A stretch of DNA of 64,000 nt. Origin: Lingula anatina (taxonomy: Eukaryota > Brachiopoda > Lingulata > Lingulida > Lingulidae). Location of the stretch: contig NW_019773548.1 in NCBI RefSeq assembly GCF_001039355.2, positions 253,647-317,646 on the forward strand, written 5' to 3'. Below are positions 42,050-56,467 of the stretch, piece by piece. Numbering within the stretch: position 1 is the stretch's first letter; the number at the start of each line of letters is the position of its first letter. Both the position numbers and the translations under genes were made by a program. The notes under the pieces were generated by a model. That model did no database searches. It saw only the letters and a program-made list of their open reading frames with translations, and was not told the DNA's origin.

Positions 42050-42188
42050 CAGGCCCGTAGCCAGGGGGCCGGGGGGGGGGGGGGTCGGGGGGGGGGTTTG
42101 AAATTTTTGGCTAGCCAGCAATTTCATAAAAAAATAATTTTCAAATAAATTTTCAAATTGAAATTTGAAATTGCTGGCTACAGGCCTG
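42050..42188. mobile_element. Short inverted-repeat element, CAGGCCYGTAGCC ends
   Basis: Left end CAGGCCCGTAGCCAGG, right end GGCTACAGGCCTG, complementary apart from one base. The middle has a G-run and an AATTTGAAA-rich palindromic stretch. About 139 bp and non-coding, inside the first intron of the coiled-coil gene. Confidence 0.6.
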
Positions 42189-44358
42189 CTAATGCACGTT
42201 TTTAGTGAAAATAAGAGCAGATACTTCAACGTGGGAAGTGTTAATTCAAGTCAATTAATACGCTACATATCGCGTAACGCAGAGTTGACGGAATGATAAG
42301 AAAATGTAATGATAGCTAGGCCTATATGTGGCCTTAGTATCTATTCGATATGAAATAATCATAACTGGCGCCTGATAAGAAACTCTATTAATTGATAAAA
42401 TGTGTTGATAAAAAATATTATCATTCGCCTTGATGGAGTATCAAAGGTTATCGTATTTAAAATATAATGTTAATGATTTATTGGTTTATTGTTGTCAAAT
42501 GCACAAGGTTCCAAAGAACTAGAATTATAAAGATATGAGACATTAAATTGAAGGGCCCCAGGAAAGATCTTGAAAATTTATTTGAAAATTTTTTTTTTTA
42601 TGAAGCATGTTATCAGCGGCCCGTGTTCTGATTGATTTCATACGCGATTAGAAAATGCAGTTTATGCAAGTTATCGTCTATTTACGCTGTGTACCTATCG
42701 AAAAAATTCGATTATCAAGAACATATTTCAGAGTGCACTTTAAGTTCAAGAACCGAACGTAGCGCTGCTCGGTTAATATTTTTAAAAAATGTTAATGACG
42801 ACAGGGTAATATAGATTTGGTCCTTTTGTGTTCTATTATTTTCTTTATTCATTTATTAGTTCATCCAATGAATCCAACTATTTCCTTATGCACTTAAATA
42901 TTTACGCGTAATCTACTTATTCGTTTGATCTTTTACATAATTTTTCATCTTATTTCGCTGTATTATCATAATTTATTCAATGTTATTAAATATTTGTAAT
43001 AATCATAATCCGTGTGTACAAACTACGTGGGGTTCTAAAATCCCACGCTCACCCTCAGGCCTAATACTACGGCATCACACTACAGTATATAATGTATATA
43101 GTATCACGACTGGTTGCTCCTTTTGTTTTAGATCAACCGTAATACCGTTTGCCAAATTCGCCTGCTTTCTCAGATTCATTGCACTTATGTATAGTATTTG
43201 TTACTATTGGATCAGACGCTACCGGCAGTGCGCGCTCCAAAGATAGTTTTGGCAATTGCAAGATGAAGTAATGGTGTGAATAATTCCTTTTGATGTTCTC
43301 GTTATAGAACGCTAGCAAGTGGCTAAAACAATAGCAGAAATTAGGTAAATAAGCGAAGGAACGGGATCACATATTGAAAATCCATGTATTTGTGCTGGAA
43401 CATATAGGCAAAATGGCATAAGAGAGTGAAAAGATTTGCGTACATAAGCCAAAGAATGTGTTACGGCTTATTGAAAATCCATGCGCCTTTACAGTGATAT
43501 CTAGGTGAAAGGTATGCATTATTGAGCTCTTGTTGATGTATAAATACAGTAAGGACACTTAATTTTGTTTTAAACCTTAGTATTTATAGTTTAAAGTTTG
43601 AAATCAACTTGTTAATTAAGCTATTTTCTTATTACGGTGTCATTATAACTATATTAACCACGAGGGAACTGGTTTTCACTTATATTTACGGATTAAAGAT
43701 TTAGTATTTTATCTCCCATCACACTCAGATATTTTCTAAACAACTATGCATATAAGTTATATAAAAATTACATATTAATTGTATCATTAGCAGCACATTA
43801 ACTGTGGTACAGTGGAATGTTGGCAAGATCCGATATTTCGTCAGCAGTCCCCGCTGTGACCGGTCCCAAGGCTGTACATGTAGTTGATGAAAAAGACTTT
43901 TGTTCTATGGTTACTAATTTGAAGCAAATGAAACTGTTCATCGGCGTTAAACTGTTTTATAAAACAAACACGAAAAAGAGCTTTTTTGCGAACGATTAGA
44001 CCTCAATCCTAGATAACTGCTAAATGCCTAAAATGTGCCGTCTGTAAAGAAACCATTGTGAATAAAAAAGCAAATGTCAGGAAAATTACAATAAATCCCT
44101 AGAGCCTAGTTATAAGTTCTAAATACTTTAATTTCTTTTTGAAAATTTAATGCATATTTGACGCTATGTATTCTCAGTCATCTTCAGATTTGTAGTTAAA
44201 CAGGCTTCTGGTTGTTCATATAGTAAATGGGACATTTTCTATTTGACATCAAATATTATCTTCTCACCCATTGGTTGTAACATTAGATATGGGTTTCGTG
44301 AATATATCGAACTTTTTATTTTCTTCAGTGGGCAGACGATCGACCAGCATTTTCCAAA

Positions 44359-47300
44359 ATGGCAGACGAGAAGGCAAAGGTGAGTGCTCTCTTACTTCCT
44401 ATTTTTTTTATATTCACTCATTCGATTTTGTAATTATTCGCCTGTTTATTTATAAAGTCTCTTATATTCTTATACCAAAATATGAAAATACTTCAAATGA
44501 ACACAGGGGCATAAAAAGTCTCAAACCGTAACAGACACATTGAACTCAGTACGTTTTTCCTTATTTAACACAGAGGGTCACCATCTCCTTGGAACAAATA
44601 ACGACAAAGATTTCGATTATCCCTCGAACACATATTTTTACCTACGATTCAATTACTACATATGTCGCAAATCGTGTAGCTTTTTTTCTAATACATGCGC
44701 ATTTTGGGTATAATGAACATTTGGGGGAAATTACGTGAAGTTCTCAAACATCATACATTATTGATTGTTTTATATCGCAGTTTTAACGCTACGTTTCTCT
44801 GTTACTTGATAAAACATTAATTGCACGCAACCAGTGTAACTAATTTCCTCCTATTCAGAGCGCCGACTTGCAGTTAAGACAATTAATTCGCCATCTTCCC
44901 TGCATAATTTGCTGTATGATGACATTATTTTTCAATCTAAAAGCGGCATGAAAAAGGTTTCATTTAGTTACTTTGGTGTGCTTCAATATCAATTCCACGG
45001 TGATAGACAAAAATATATAGATTAATAAATTAATTAAAAGGAATAGATAAAGAAAACATTCTAAAAACTGAATTCACGAACGAAATATTTAAAAATTCCA
45101 AATTCTTTGATATCGGAGTCAATAGGAATATCAATCAATGCAAAGGAATATATTGCTTTGTGAGCGTAGTGGACAGGTCACCTTTCAATAACACAGCTGA
45201 TCGATTGATTAAGACGTTCAATATTTTCCGAAACACTGGCTATTCTCTCGGATATTTTGATTTCATAGGCAAATCTTGTAATAGTCATGCACGACAGTCT
45301 ATGAGCGACGAGATTGCGCGCTTTTCTTCCAATGGTATCCTTATGAAAACTGTTGGTAGATCATTTTTAGTGACCTAGTGTACAGCTTGTCATCATGAAT
45401 ACCTTGAAGTGAAATTTTACTGATTTTGTTTGATTTGATTTACAATTTTCACTTATTCATTTATCTAGAATTTGCTCAATTCATGCACTGTATAGTTTTA
45501 GCTGCTGTTGGAACTTGAAAAGGGTATTTTTGTATTGAATGCATCTATGCAAGTCATTGTAGTACTGTTCAATGAGATCTGGTGACATTTTGTCAGTGTC
45601 ACCGTATGTCACTGAAAGGGACGAGTCTGCAGACAGAGTCACGAATTTAAAACTTGATCAGATATATGAACCCTGCGTGCGCGCGCGCATGTTTGTTCGT
45701 AGGGGCGCGCGTGATTTTTACATGAATTTAGAGATATCTGATCGACCCTGCTTGATAGGGAGACGACAGGTAATGTGTATTCAATATGCCACGCGGTCAA
45801 TGTTAATTAGCGAAATTAAGACTTTGTATTGATAAATCTAAATTCCGATACTACAGTATTACACCAATGTGTGTACAAAGCACTTCCACAGGGGGACTCA
45901 AAAACTCGCGCTAGTGCGTTTTGCCTCGTTCTTTATATCTGAGGAATAAATACTTATGGGACTACTTTTAAAAGCTTTTTAAATTAATTTTCTTTTACAC
46001 TTTTTGCCCCTAATGTATTTTTTATCCCATCTTATTTTATCTTATTTATCTTAATCGCCTTTTTTCAAAATTTTATTCATCTATTAAAGCTGGCTGTATT
46101 AAGAAATAATATACAGAGATTCAGAGATTTCTGCCAGCTGTTTGTGTGTTCCCGATCGTATGGATAAATACAACACAATTCTGGATTTACAATGTGTCTT
46201 GCATCTTTGGCGTTGGATGATTATGGTGGCCCTGGTAAGCAAAGGCAACATTCACTGGCGCTGCCTCCCGTTTCTCTCGGCTTCCCTTTTCGAAGGAACC
46301 GCTCTGGTTATTGCAGAACGTGTCTGATCTCGGTATTTAAGTGTGATGGCAAGTTCAGCGGGAGGCACAGTATTACGCCGTTTTAGGTATATACCGGTAC
46401 AGTATGTGCCATCGAAATTCCATGAATGAATTATTCAATAGATAAATGAAAAAAAGGGCTAAAATTTTGCCGATTTATGCATGTTTAAGTGTTTATTTGA
46501 TTCAGACTTGCTAATACAAGTTCTGTTGATGTATAAGTCAAGATTCTCCTAAGTGGTGCGAAATTTGTGGTCCACCCTGTACGTTTTCCCCTCTCTCCTC
46601 CACGTGGGGTCCAAGCAAGAGCATGAAGTGACGACCTCTATCATCAAAGAGCACACCATGTCCTAAAGCCAGGGCCCTTTGTCTGAATCATCCCCCATGA
46701 CGTCACTACCCCAGTTGGAGTTAATTGCTCAATTGCGCGTGGGGTGAGAGTGAATGAACGACGGCCGCCCACTGCTTGGTTTGTTAGAGAAGAGCCCTAC
46801 AATAGACTTTTAAAATCGATGGTTTATATAACGTGATATTCGGATCTTTGGCAAGAAAATTGGCAAATGTTACCCAGATTTATGAGTGTATATGTGTTAA
46901 TGGCGATAGATCTTCGTCAGAGTGAAAGTGTTTGAATCGATTGAATGAAGTGTTCGGAAATAACCGGTATAACTTTTGATTTCCTTTGATGCCCTTTCAA
47001 AAATGTTAAAAAAATTGAATATCAAGTTACAAGAAAATACGTCAAGGGACGAAGTGTAATGTCTACTTTATCATACATGTATACTGCAAGAATATGACAA
47101 CCTAGTTTTTTTATCTAAAAGAAAAATTGATATTTGCATTAAATTAAACAGTTTACTAGAGGCAAAATGTTAAATAAATGCATAAATTAAAGTATTGGAG
47201 ATGACATTTAGGGACTCAATATACAATTGATAAGGCATAAAGTTTTGTTCGAAACCAAATGAAGTCAATAAATGTTCTAGAACTGGGACAAAACGCCCTT

Positions 47301-50300
47301 GGAAACCATATTCTGAGTGCCAAAACCAGGTTAATTTGACATTGGACAGTAGGGGTGAAAATATCGAATACATCGTCAAAACCTATTGTGCGGTGCGATC
47401 GTTTTGCCCCCTATGTCTGTTAAGAACGTTGTTTTAATCGGTTATCGATTTCTTGGTCAAAACAGTAGGGGTTCTTAATGGTGGTTTCACCTCAGGAGTC
47501 ACCGCCTGTGGTTTCCCTACATTGACAGTGCCAAGGATTCCATCGCTGGATCTAAAAACACCCCGCTATGTTTTCACTATGGTATCAACAATAGCAAAAC
47601 ACCTCAAACAAAGGGTACTGAAAGTGAAAGTTATGTACATGTATACTGTGCGTAGTTTGGTCAAAGATATCCCATCCTGGATTTTCGCACTAAATCGAAT
47701 TTTTCTGGAAAAGATAAAATAAAGATTTTGTTTCAATACATAACGCCGCAATTTTTGTACTCGATGACTCCTAATGGCCGCAGGAGGCAGACATTACCGT
47801 TCATTGTCAGAAGAATTGTATTTGGAGTGGCCCCTTGACAAATCGTCATTGGAAACGTGGTTGCAATGTGACCTAATGTTAAGTGGACGAATTCGATCTG
47901 GAATATTTTCGTACCAATTTCTGATATCGCTTCACTGAGACCAATAAATAACAATACATTAAAACCTTGGTTTGCGAGTGGTGTGATTTATAAAAAGGGC
48001 ATCGGGATGAGGTGAGCGTATCGGGTTATTTATAGGAATTCTGTAATATTCTTGTACCCATTCATTTTGACAGTCACCTGATTGAACAATTACTACACAA
48101 CGACCCCAGTATCGATGGTATGTGAGATTCCAGACTACTCGGCACCGAACTGGTTTTTCATCGTCTGAACTTAACCAAGGCCGGTCTTTGAGTGCCAAAT
48201 TATGGATAACATGTCTTCGTCACTTTTCGTATATTCACATATGCAGAACATATGCATTCTCACTAAAAGGGAAAGAAAATTGCTTCATTCATTAAAGCCA
48301 AAAACTCTGTCAGACCGAACAACCTGGAAGAGACTCATTCTTTCGTTTCTGGAATGTGTTTCATGTATTCTAACACGTCATTGTGTTTTGATTAGACAGG
48401 AGTTTTCTACATTTCGCGAAAGCTTGCAAACTTGACGTCAACAATAACCATTTATTCGCACCAGCATTTATACAAAGCATCACGGCACGTGTGTGTTTCA
48501 GTGAAAATACAATGGTACTGCATTATCGAAACCTATCATTTTAGCTGATAATAAGGCAATCAATGAACAGAACAATGCAGTCATTCGACACAAATATAAA
48601 GAAAAAAGATGAATGGCTTTTAGTTCTGCGAGTACTCTATTAAGCGTTCAATGCAATATTTTACATTTAGACCCGTTTACATGTAGGCATATAAGAACAG
48701 AATAGGTCTACTATAATACCCATAATTAGGTGGAACGATGATACACGTTTGATCAGCGGTGAACAATATGTTTGGTCCGTCCTACGAAAATCGATTATTT
48801 AAAAGTGACTTGCATTTTCAAGCACCCCATGGCTCGCGATACCTTTCAAAAACATGTCGGAAATGAATGGTTGTCATTTTAATTGATGTCCATGCAATCA
48901 CATCGCAAAAGGTGATAGTTTGCAGAAAGTTCGTGTTGAAATCAACATTCTCACACTTAAGATCCTTTCCCACTTTTTATTTTCATTCAACTCAACACGA
49001 TTCGCCTTTTTTGAACTATCGACCGATCACGCCTTTCCTTTTAAATCTGCCTTTGGTATTGGGGCTCTTCTTTGTCCAGCGTATCGGTTCGGGACCATTG
49101 GCTCGACCCTTGAGAATCGTTGGGGTGACTTTTCCAAATGGTCTTTTTAAATCCAAAGACCAGTGGCGATCTATGGCATATTGAATATTTGGTAAATCAA
49201 TAATTTAGGGCATGAAAGGTAGCCGTTAGTTAGTTAGTTCGACGTTGCATGATATCTTCAACTGATGTGAATTTTTCACTTACCAAATTTATACTTCTTT
49301 TAATTTCCAGCTGCTTTTCAATGTCAGACAACATGGTTTAAGTCAACAAATTTCAGTTGTCTTTATGTTACAAAATCCTTTATATACCTCCAGCGGAGGT
49401 TTGCTTTAAATTAATGTCATATTTGACAGAATAAATTACATTTTTGTACATCTAAAATTTGACCACTAAGCTTGACATCACTTATTCTTTCATCAAAATA
49501 ATATTTTTTAAAACTTGAACCGTCGACTCATAATCATCATGAGACCTTTTAAAATACATATATTATACGCACGTATTTTTCGGTTTCTTGGTATTTTGTC
49601 TGGCTACTTCTACCCCTTTCTGTCATTGCAGCCTACTCTACGCGTGGAGGACACCATGGAAGCTGAAGCGCGCACACAGATCATGTACAGACAGATAGAG
49701 GCTTTCGAGGAAAAGGTGAAACTGAGCTCAGAGACATTTAGCGATGAGACTTTTCACAAAATGATGACGGAACTTAATAACAGTTCACTTGCCAAGAAAC
49801 TTGGGGGCGTTTACTCCCTTGCCAACATTAGGAGCGTAGTGCAAGAATTAGAGAAGAACGCGAGTGCCTTAAATGAAGGAAGAGCGTCAAACAGCTCTAA
49901 CTCAGGAAGCAGCTCTGGCAAGTCAACGCCAAGCAAAAGGGAGAACAAAATTTTACTTTATTTAAAATGGTTCTTGGATTATGTGACTTACATGCGGGAA
50001 CTCAAGCAAAATTTTACCGAGAGGATTTTCACGCCCTTGCAGGAATATTTTTACGATGATTCCCGAGGAGACACGAAAAGTCCCGGAGTAGAGTCGCTGC
50101 TGTCGACTCCGAGTGTCACGCCCTCTAGTGCCATGATGCGCTCAGTTATCAAAGAGGAGGACGAGAAGGATTTGGAGAACACCGATCCGGCCGCAACAGC
50201 GAATCTGGAGGAATTAGACGCCCCATTGCCACCACTTCCGGGGTCTGAGCCAGTTTCCGGCGCGGCGAGCCCCGCCCTTCCCGACCCACGGGTAGCGTCA

Positions 50301-51443
50301 TATCAAGCTCTCATGATGCTGGGGAAAGAGTTCAAAGAGGTGGCGACACTGTACGATAATACGGAACTGAAAAACGTCGCTGAACGTTTGCGTTATCTTA
50401 CAGAACGGTGGGAGGTCCTTCTTGACGACGAATGTGAAATTAATCCCGATCTTTTTAGCGTTGATAGCTACGGCTCCACGGAGAGTTACATTGATGAAAA
50501 GGCAACAAACCCTAAACTTATCAATCTTGTTCGCTTCGTGCCCGATATAACTCACAAATGCAATAAAGCGGCTTGGTTAGCTAGAAAATGGCTAGAAATA
50601 GAAAACACTAAAACTCGAGACTTGAATGAAAAATTAGTAACCATCAGGCGCATACAAATGGCTGTTTCAGATAAATTGGCAGATCTGGAAAAAAGTATAG
50701 GTGGCCAGGAGTCAATTCTTCTTCATCAGATTGATGAGCTGCAGTCACTTCTTCAGCGCGAAGAGCGCTCGAGCGAACTCAATATTCAGATTTATCAAAC
50801 TGAACAGAGTATTGATACTCTGAAATCACAACTGGAAAAGGCGCAGAACGAAAGGGAACAACTTGTGAAACAACTGACAGAAGCGAAACAAACCAAAGCT
50901 GAGGATTACAAAACCATCAGACTTCAATACGAACAAAATCGTCTACAGAGGTTTCTTCTGCGAAGGAACATGAAAGTGGAAAAGTACAGGAAATCTGTCT
51001 TGCGCTCTGACATGCACGTGGAGCTAGCCGTGAGACCGAGCATGATTCGCTTCACTGACCACGTGCAAGAGACGTGCGAAGAACTGGAGCAGAAGATAGA
51101 CAAGTCAAAGAAGGAAAAGAGAAAACTCGAGCACGCCATGATCCCTCTGCAAGAGGACCAACACAAAGTGCAGGAGAAGTTATGGCGGCAACAGGAAAGC
51201 AGACGACCCAGCGTCTCCGATCCCGCCACCAGCAATAACAACCTGAGGGAGCACTTGAAAGAAACCAGCAGACGACCCGCGTCTTCTGCCAGCAATATGA
51301 GCGCGCGAACCCAAGACGCTAGCGTCCAGACAGTGATTTCTCGCCAAGAGCGGGTCACGTCTGCGGACGAGGCCATGCTGGACGTACATAACATGCAATT
51401 CAGTCCCTCCATGTTGCAAAAAATAAAGGAGGTGAAACTTTAG
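44359..51443 (+). CDS. Coiled-coil protein of unknown function, 610 residues
   Basis: I do not recognise the family. The coding part is two exons. 44359-44379 encodes MADEKAK in an AAAATGG context, flanked by acceptor TTCTTCAG and donor GTGAGT. 49632-51443 is one long exon entered through TCATTGCAG in phase 0, so the 39 in-frame codons before 49632 are intronic. A 5' non-coding exon is predicted at about 41360-41569. The protein has an N-terminal helical region (20-100), a serine-rich linker, a hydrophobic/aromatic patch near 130-160 (WFLDYVTYMREL), an acidic proline-rich stretch (about 190-240), long heptad-like coiled coils (about 350-560) with a basic segment near 480 (RFLLRRNMKVEKYRK), and a serine/arginine-rich tail. 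It has no signal peptide or membrane helix, so it is probably cytosolic or cytoskeletal. A poly(A) signal is at 52146. Confidence 0.85.
44380..49631 (+). other. Long intron of the coiled-coil gene
   Basis: A 5.25-kb intron. Short ORFs occur on both strands but none has recognisable coding character or splice sites. No inverted-repeat element was identified with confidence. Confidence 0.55.
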
Positions 51444-52145
51444 CGAGTAAAGGGATTTCTGTGGAAGTCCAGTATTAAAAGAGGACACACATTGTTAAAT
51501 TTGCATTTAGCGTTGGACAAATGTTTGCTCCAATGTGAATTATTTCAGTGTCATAATCGGCATACATCCATGACGACATAGCAATAATTTTACATGTGAG
51601 TATCTTTGTTATTCGTTTTTATAAGTGCATTGGAGGTTAAATGTATTTTCATACTTGTCAGACATGCAGTGCAGTAAGAAGAATTTAGCCGAATTTTCTT
51701 AAAGAATTGATTTATTGTGTTTTCGAAGCATTGCGGCCCAACTGTCGCAATGCAGAATGTCGAAACCCGTTGAACGACGTTGCTCCCGATTAATTTCTGT
51801 TCACTGAAAGGGTACTTTTTATAACAAGAACATCATGTTTCTAAATGACGGTGTATTGTTATGTTAGAGGACAGGAATCACAATTCAAATATGTAGACAT
51901 TGTACTGTGAAACTAAAAACTCAGTTTAAAGGGCACCTGTCTCGAAGCCCATAAAAGTTATGCCTAGGGACGCTTGGTTGGCAAAGGAACTATGCACATT
52001 ATAGTATATGTTCATACTATGCAATTACCATGATGGATTTATTAGTGCATTCAAGTGAAAATTTACAGTGCTCTCTTTTGCTCAAGGTTTTAATTTTTTA
52101 CCATGCAAAGCACTTCTTCGATGTATTTATTACGTTTGTAGAATG

Positions 52146-52151
52146 AATAAA
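52146..52151 (+). terminator. Candidate poly(A) signal, coiled-coil gene
   Basis: AATAAA about 700 bases after the stop codon; others follow within 300 bases. Confidence 0.35.
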
Positions 52152-52872
52152 TAATCAAAGTAAACGTCTATAGTTAGATTGTTCTTCGACATTATTTTTC
52201 ATGGTTTGTAATTTACACCTTTTTGCCTTTTTGTGTTTAAGAAACCATGTTGATTTTGGCCAGATTTTTGTCAGGATAAAAAATTAAGCCAAATGATGCA
52301 GCAAATCACCATTAGTTTATATTCTCCTAGATATAAAATTGCTTTGTGGCGTTTAACTTGAGCCAAGATGAAGATGATTGTGAAATAAATAAGTGCTGCA
52401 CTGGGTTGAAGACAGACAAAAATAAAAATAAAATAAATAATGGCCCCAAACAAGCGGACTGTGGCATAGATATTGAATTACAAATGTCTCTCTCCTTCTC
52501 TCTCTCTCGATAATTTTTTTCTAAGTTTATTCGAAGCTAAGCACAAATGAAACTAGGTTTCATATGTTTTAAAAGTGGCTTACCGCGTTGTTTACGCCAA
52601 GAATAACTTATATTTGTAATAGCTCTAGAAAAACTTAACTGTACTACATGTATAACCTAGACGAAAAATAAAGCATTATGTAAAAGCCGCCGTGGTTTTA
52701 TAAACAAACCGTCTTGTCAAATCTTTATGGCAATCTCAGCGGTAATGCGTGCGTACTGTTTACCGTCTATTATCGACAGAAGTCCAGCTCCAAAAGGGGG
52801 CTATATCCACACTTCATTAGCTATCATAACTATGTTGACAATCGGGACAAAAGCTACTATTTACCTTTCACG

Positions 52873-52999
52873 TGCGCATGCGTCGACTCCTTAGCAACGC
52901 CACAGCCATGTGTACTCGGGACCTGAGTTAAGATTTGTTCACCAAGCGAAGTCAAAGACAGGCTGATAACACAGGGGAAGGCGTTCTAGAAGAAATGAG
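52873..52999 (+). promoter_or_regulatory. Predicted promoter and 5' exon with NRF1- and X-box-like sites
   Basis: TGCGCATGCG at 52873-52882 matches the core of the NRF1 palindrome. GACTCCTTAGCAAC at 52885-52898 has a perfect right half of an RFX X-box (RGYAAC) and a poor left half. About 100 bases downstream a strong donor (ATGAG then GTGAGTTAAG) at 52999/53000 could end a 5' non-coding exon spliced to the acceptor at 54530. Confidence 0.35.
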
Positions 53000-54354
53000 G
53001 TGAGTTAAGTCGATTGCAGTAGGTTTTGGTTTAACTGGCACGTTCTTGCTTGACTGTGACTTAATTAAGTCCCAGATTAAATGTTCGATCATTTCATTAA
53101 GCCCCATTTGATCATATTACGCTATATTAGTAGGTAATTGACTATCGATAAAAATTAGCTTAGACAGTGAGCTCACTTGCTACTGGGGTTGATGATAATT
53201 TAAAATGAAATTGGTGCTTAATAATTTAATTCTGGGTTAATACGCTATCACCTGTCAGTCGAGGAAGAATAAGTATGAAAGATTTCTCTTTTACAGTTAC
53301 TAAATAGTATTTGTGATATCACATTAAACATAAGCTGAAACAGTTGACTAGCAAAAGCTACCGGTGTTGACTAGGACCTACGGTGCATAATTTAATCTTG
53401 TTCTCGCATCATTCAGTTTGGACTGATAAGTGAAAAGAAATGGATCCAGTTTCACAAAAGTATTCCAGTCGTAGGACCTTACAGTCGTCAGCTACTGTAT
53501 AGCCACCGACTAGAATTATGTTGCTATAAAGTTGAATATTGGTGTAAAACTTAAAGCATTTCTGACTTAGTGTGAAACAGACTCGGATATCAATGCGGGT
53601 GGACTAGTGTTGATTTTTTCGTGGGACGGAATGATTGAATATGTTTGGTCTCAATTAAAACCGACTGATATTCTACTGCAAAATCATCCTCTGCATGGTC
53701 CAGTAATTAAGGGTTTCATGTCAAACAGTCAACGTATAAATATAACTGCCTGCTACATGTAGGAACACCCACTAGGGAGTAATCGGTTTATAATGACTAA
53801 ATTCTGACTTAGCTAGTATAGGTTACATAGGAAAAGATACGAATAGATCTTAATGCTAGGTATAGCAGGTACGTGTTATCTCAAGGCTTTGTATTTCCCC
53901 ACATAAACACGAACCTTTACAGACGGAAATGATAGGAAACAGGTGATTCACAATTCACAATACCAACAATAGATTTAGTGGTGCAATAGGCGCTGCAGTG
54001 AGGCGTAAAGCACGGATATCTTAACATTCAGAAAGATCAAAGTTCATTAATCCAAGTGTGCTGGGCGTAAAAAATACGAAAAACGGCGTTACATTTTTAT
54101 GTTATGATTTAAGATATAAGCACAGGATAATTATGGCCTGAAGTTATACGCTGTACATACGGCAGCTGGTTGACATCCAATGCCTCGAAGGAAAATGTCT
54201 AGACGTCCCCTTTTTGTAGCCAGACAGGTTAAAAAACCGTGGGGTATATACTGGAGTAGAACTGAACAAATGAATGGAATTTCAGAGGCACATTCTCACC
54301 GTGGCCATGTCTTGCCAAATAACTGAAAGTGCTATTTATAGCACTACCCTCTCA

Positions 54355-54357
<3 letters not shown>

Positions 54358-54389
<32 letters not shown>

Positions 54390-54392
54390 CGT

Positions 54393-54432
<40 letters not shown>

Positions 54433-54448
54433 AAGAGAGAGAGAGAGA
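54358..54448 (+). repeat. (TG)n then (GA)n compound microsatellite
   Basis: About 15 TG units followed after a short spacer by about 25 GA units, some 80 bp upstream of a coding-exon acceptor. Confidence 0.92.
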
Positions 54449-54548
54449 AAACGTAAAGGGAGAGTCCATTCGCTAAAGAACACATTTAAGATACACGACC
54501 ATGTTAACCACTAGTATTTCACATTTCCAGAAGACATCTACGGTGACG

Positions 54549-56467
54549 ATGTCGGTTGTCGTTGGCAGACGGAGCGCCCCTGCGGGGATTGGGGGCTTAC
54601 AAGAAACTTCGGGTCCCACGGGAAATAATCGCCTCAGTGGGGACAGACAGAGAGCACGGACAGTCAGTACAGTCACCAGTACTCTAGGCCTGGTGCCTTT
54701 TGGGTTTGAATCCAGGACTTCCTTCGACGCAGACGAGACTTTACAAAGACTGCGCAGCGAAAGATACGTGTTTAAACCTCCCCCGAAGGAGTTCGATATA
54801 TGGAAAAAACCGCCCCCAGATTTTCGGGCGCAGTGTTACGAACCCAACCCCCCAAAGAGATGCTCACGGGAATCTATGAAGCCCTGGAGATATGGGACAT
54901 TCCCGGGTCAACCAAAGCCTAAGATAGACCGGGAGAAAGATAAACCCCTACCTCAAGTGCTTAGACCAAAGAGGGAAAGATCTGCAAAACTTGTCACGGC
55001 GTTCCGTATCCCAGACGCCTGGGAAGCAAAGCGCGTGTTCCCCACGACAGGTCAATACGAAGCTGGTGTATACGAGCCTCCTAAACCACATGACCACAGA
55101 GGGGTAGGTTGTTTGAATGTGACCTTTATTTTTCCCTGTCATTTCTCTATTTATTTCTCTGGCTCTTTTAATAATTTTCTTAAAGTGAACCGTTACAATT
55201 AATTTTGGACACGGTAATACGTTTGTTGTTTAAAAGTTTTCTTTCTATCTAAACTATGATTAAAATGTAGTATTAAATGTCAAAGTGTTTTGATGTATTA
55301 AATTTTGTGCATATTTCGAGAAAGGTGTCCCATCTCCTTTTTTATTAATTTTATTTTTCAGATCTTTAAAAGTGCCTTCTCATCGGCATATAGCACACAG
55401 TATATTTATTTCTTTGTTTAAATTCCAGCTGCCTCCTATTAAGACCCTCGGGCTGGACGAGTTTGACGTCTACTATGACAAAGATCCCTACAATATTTAC
55501 TTTAAGACAAAAACGCTCAATATAAGTGAGTATACGTGCTTAATGGGTAACTATTTGATCTTTTCCAACAATAATACTTTATTTGATAACTATGCAATTT
55601 CTCTAAATAAGAGCGACAGTAGCTTAAATGTTGCTACTTTTGTACCGAACCGAATAGTTTAATAAGAACGCAAACACCATTTGCTGCCTAAACACTTCAG
55701 TTCAATCTATGAAAACGTACCCTATTATTACAAAAAAAAAAAAAAAATAAATAAATAAAAAAAATAAAAAAAAATCGATTTGAAAAGGAACACAACAAAA
55801 GAAAAACTAAAAAGTAAAATTGCTCATACGTATTTAATATTGTGATTTACTGAATATTTTGTTTCACTCTTCCAGTTCATGGTTTAGACACCGTACCACT
55901 GCGAGATTTGAGTGGAGAAAAGATGGCGCCACCCGCCAAGTACGGACCTAAGTGGGAGAAAGAACTAATACTTCCCACTGAGCCTTATCCAAACAAACAC
56001 TGTGAAACAACGGTGAGTATGCGACAGCGAATTATATATATTTTATACATATTATACATATAATATTATGGTATATTTTCGTATAAAAATGCAAAAGGTA
56101 TAAACCTTAGGAAAATGGTTCTTAACATTCTCATAAAAAAAAAAACTTGAAATTGAAAATAAAAGTATGAGAGAGAGAGAGAGAGAGAGAACTAGGACAG
56201 AGAGTAGTCAGGGGGTGTTCGCGACAACTGTTTAATCCATTCATTTTCTTTCTTATACAGCGTCACAGACGCCTTCGAAGATCGGTCCAGAGCGCCCTCT
56301 ACGAGCGTATAGAAAATAAACTAAACGCACAGTGGGCCAAGGAGCAGTTAGAGAAAGCGTTACAAGAAAGTGCCAAAGCCACAAAAAAGGAAGCCGACTC
56401 GAAAGGCAAACGGGTCACGTGGCAGCAAGAAAAAATGACAGATGAAGCGGAATTGTTGGACGGCTAG
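54549..56467 (+). CDS. Unrecognised 331-residue protein, possibly ciliary
   Basis: Four coding exons: 54549-55103, 55429-55525, 55876-56012, 56261-56467. All are GT-AG and phase-consistent. An acceptor (TTTCCAG at 54530) just before the start implies an upstream 5' exon. The protein is basic and rich in proline, aromatic and charged residues, with short motifs such as PFGFESR (about residue 56), FDIWKKPPPDF (about 87), KPWRYGTFPGQP (about 117) and YYDKDPYNIYF (about 200), and a charged helical C-terminus (265-331). It has no membrane segment and no enzyme motif. Low-complexity proline/tyrosine proteins of this style are often axonemal or sperm proteins, and the upstream X-box-like site fits, but the family was not identified. 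A poly(A) signal lies at 57693. Confidence 0.85.
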
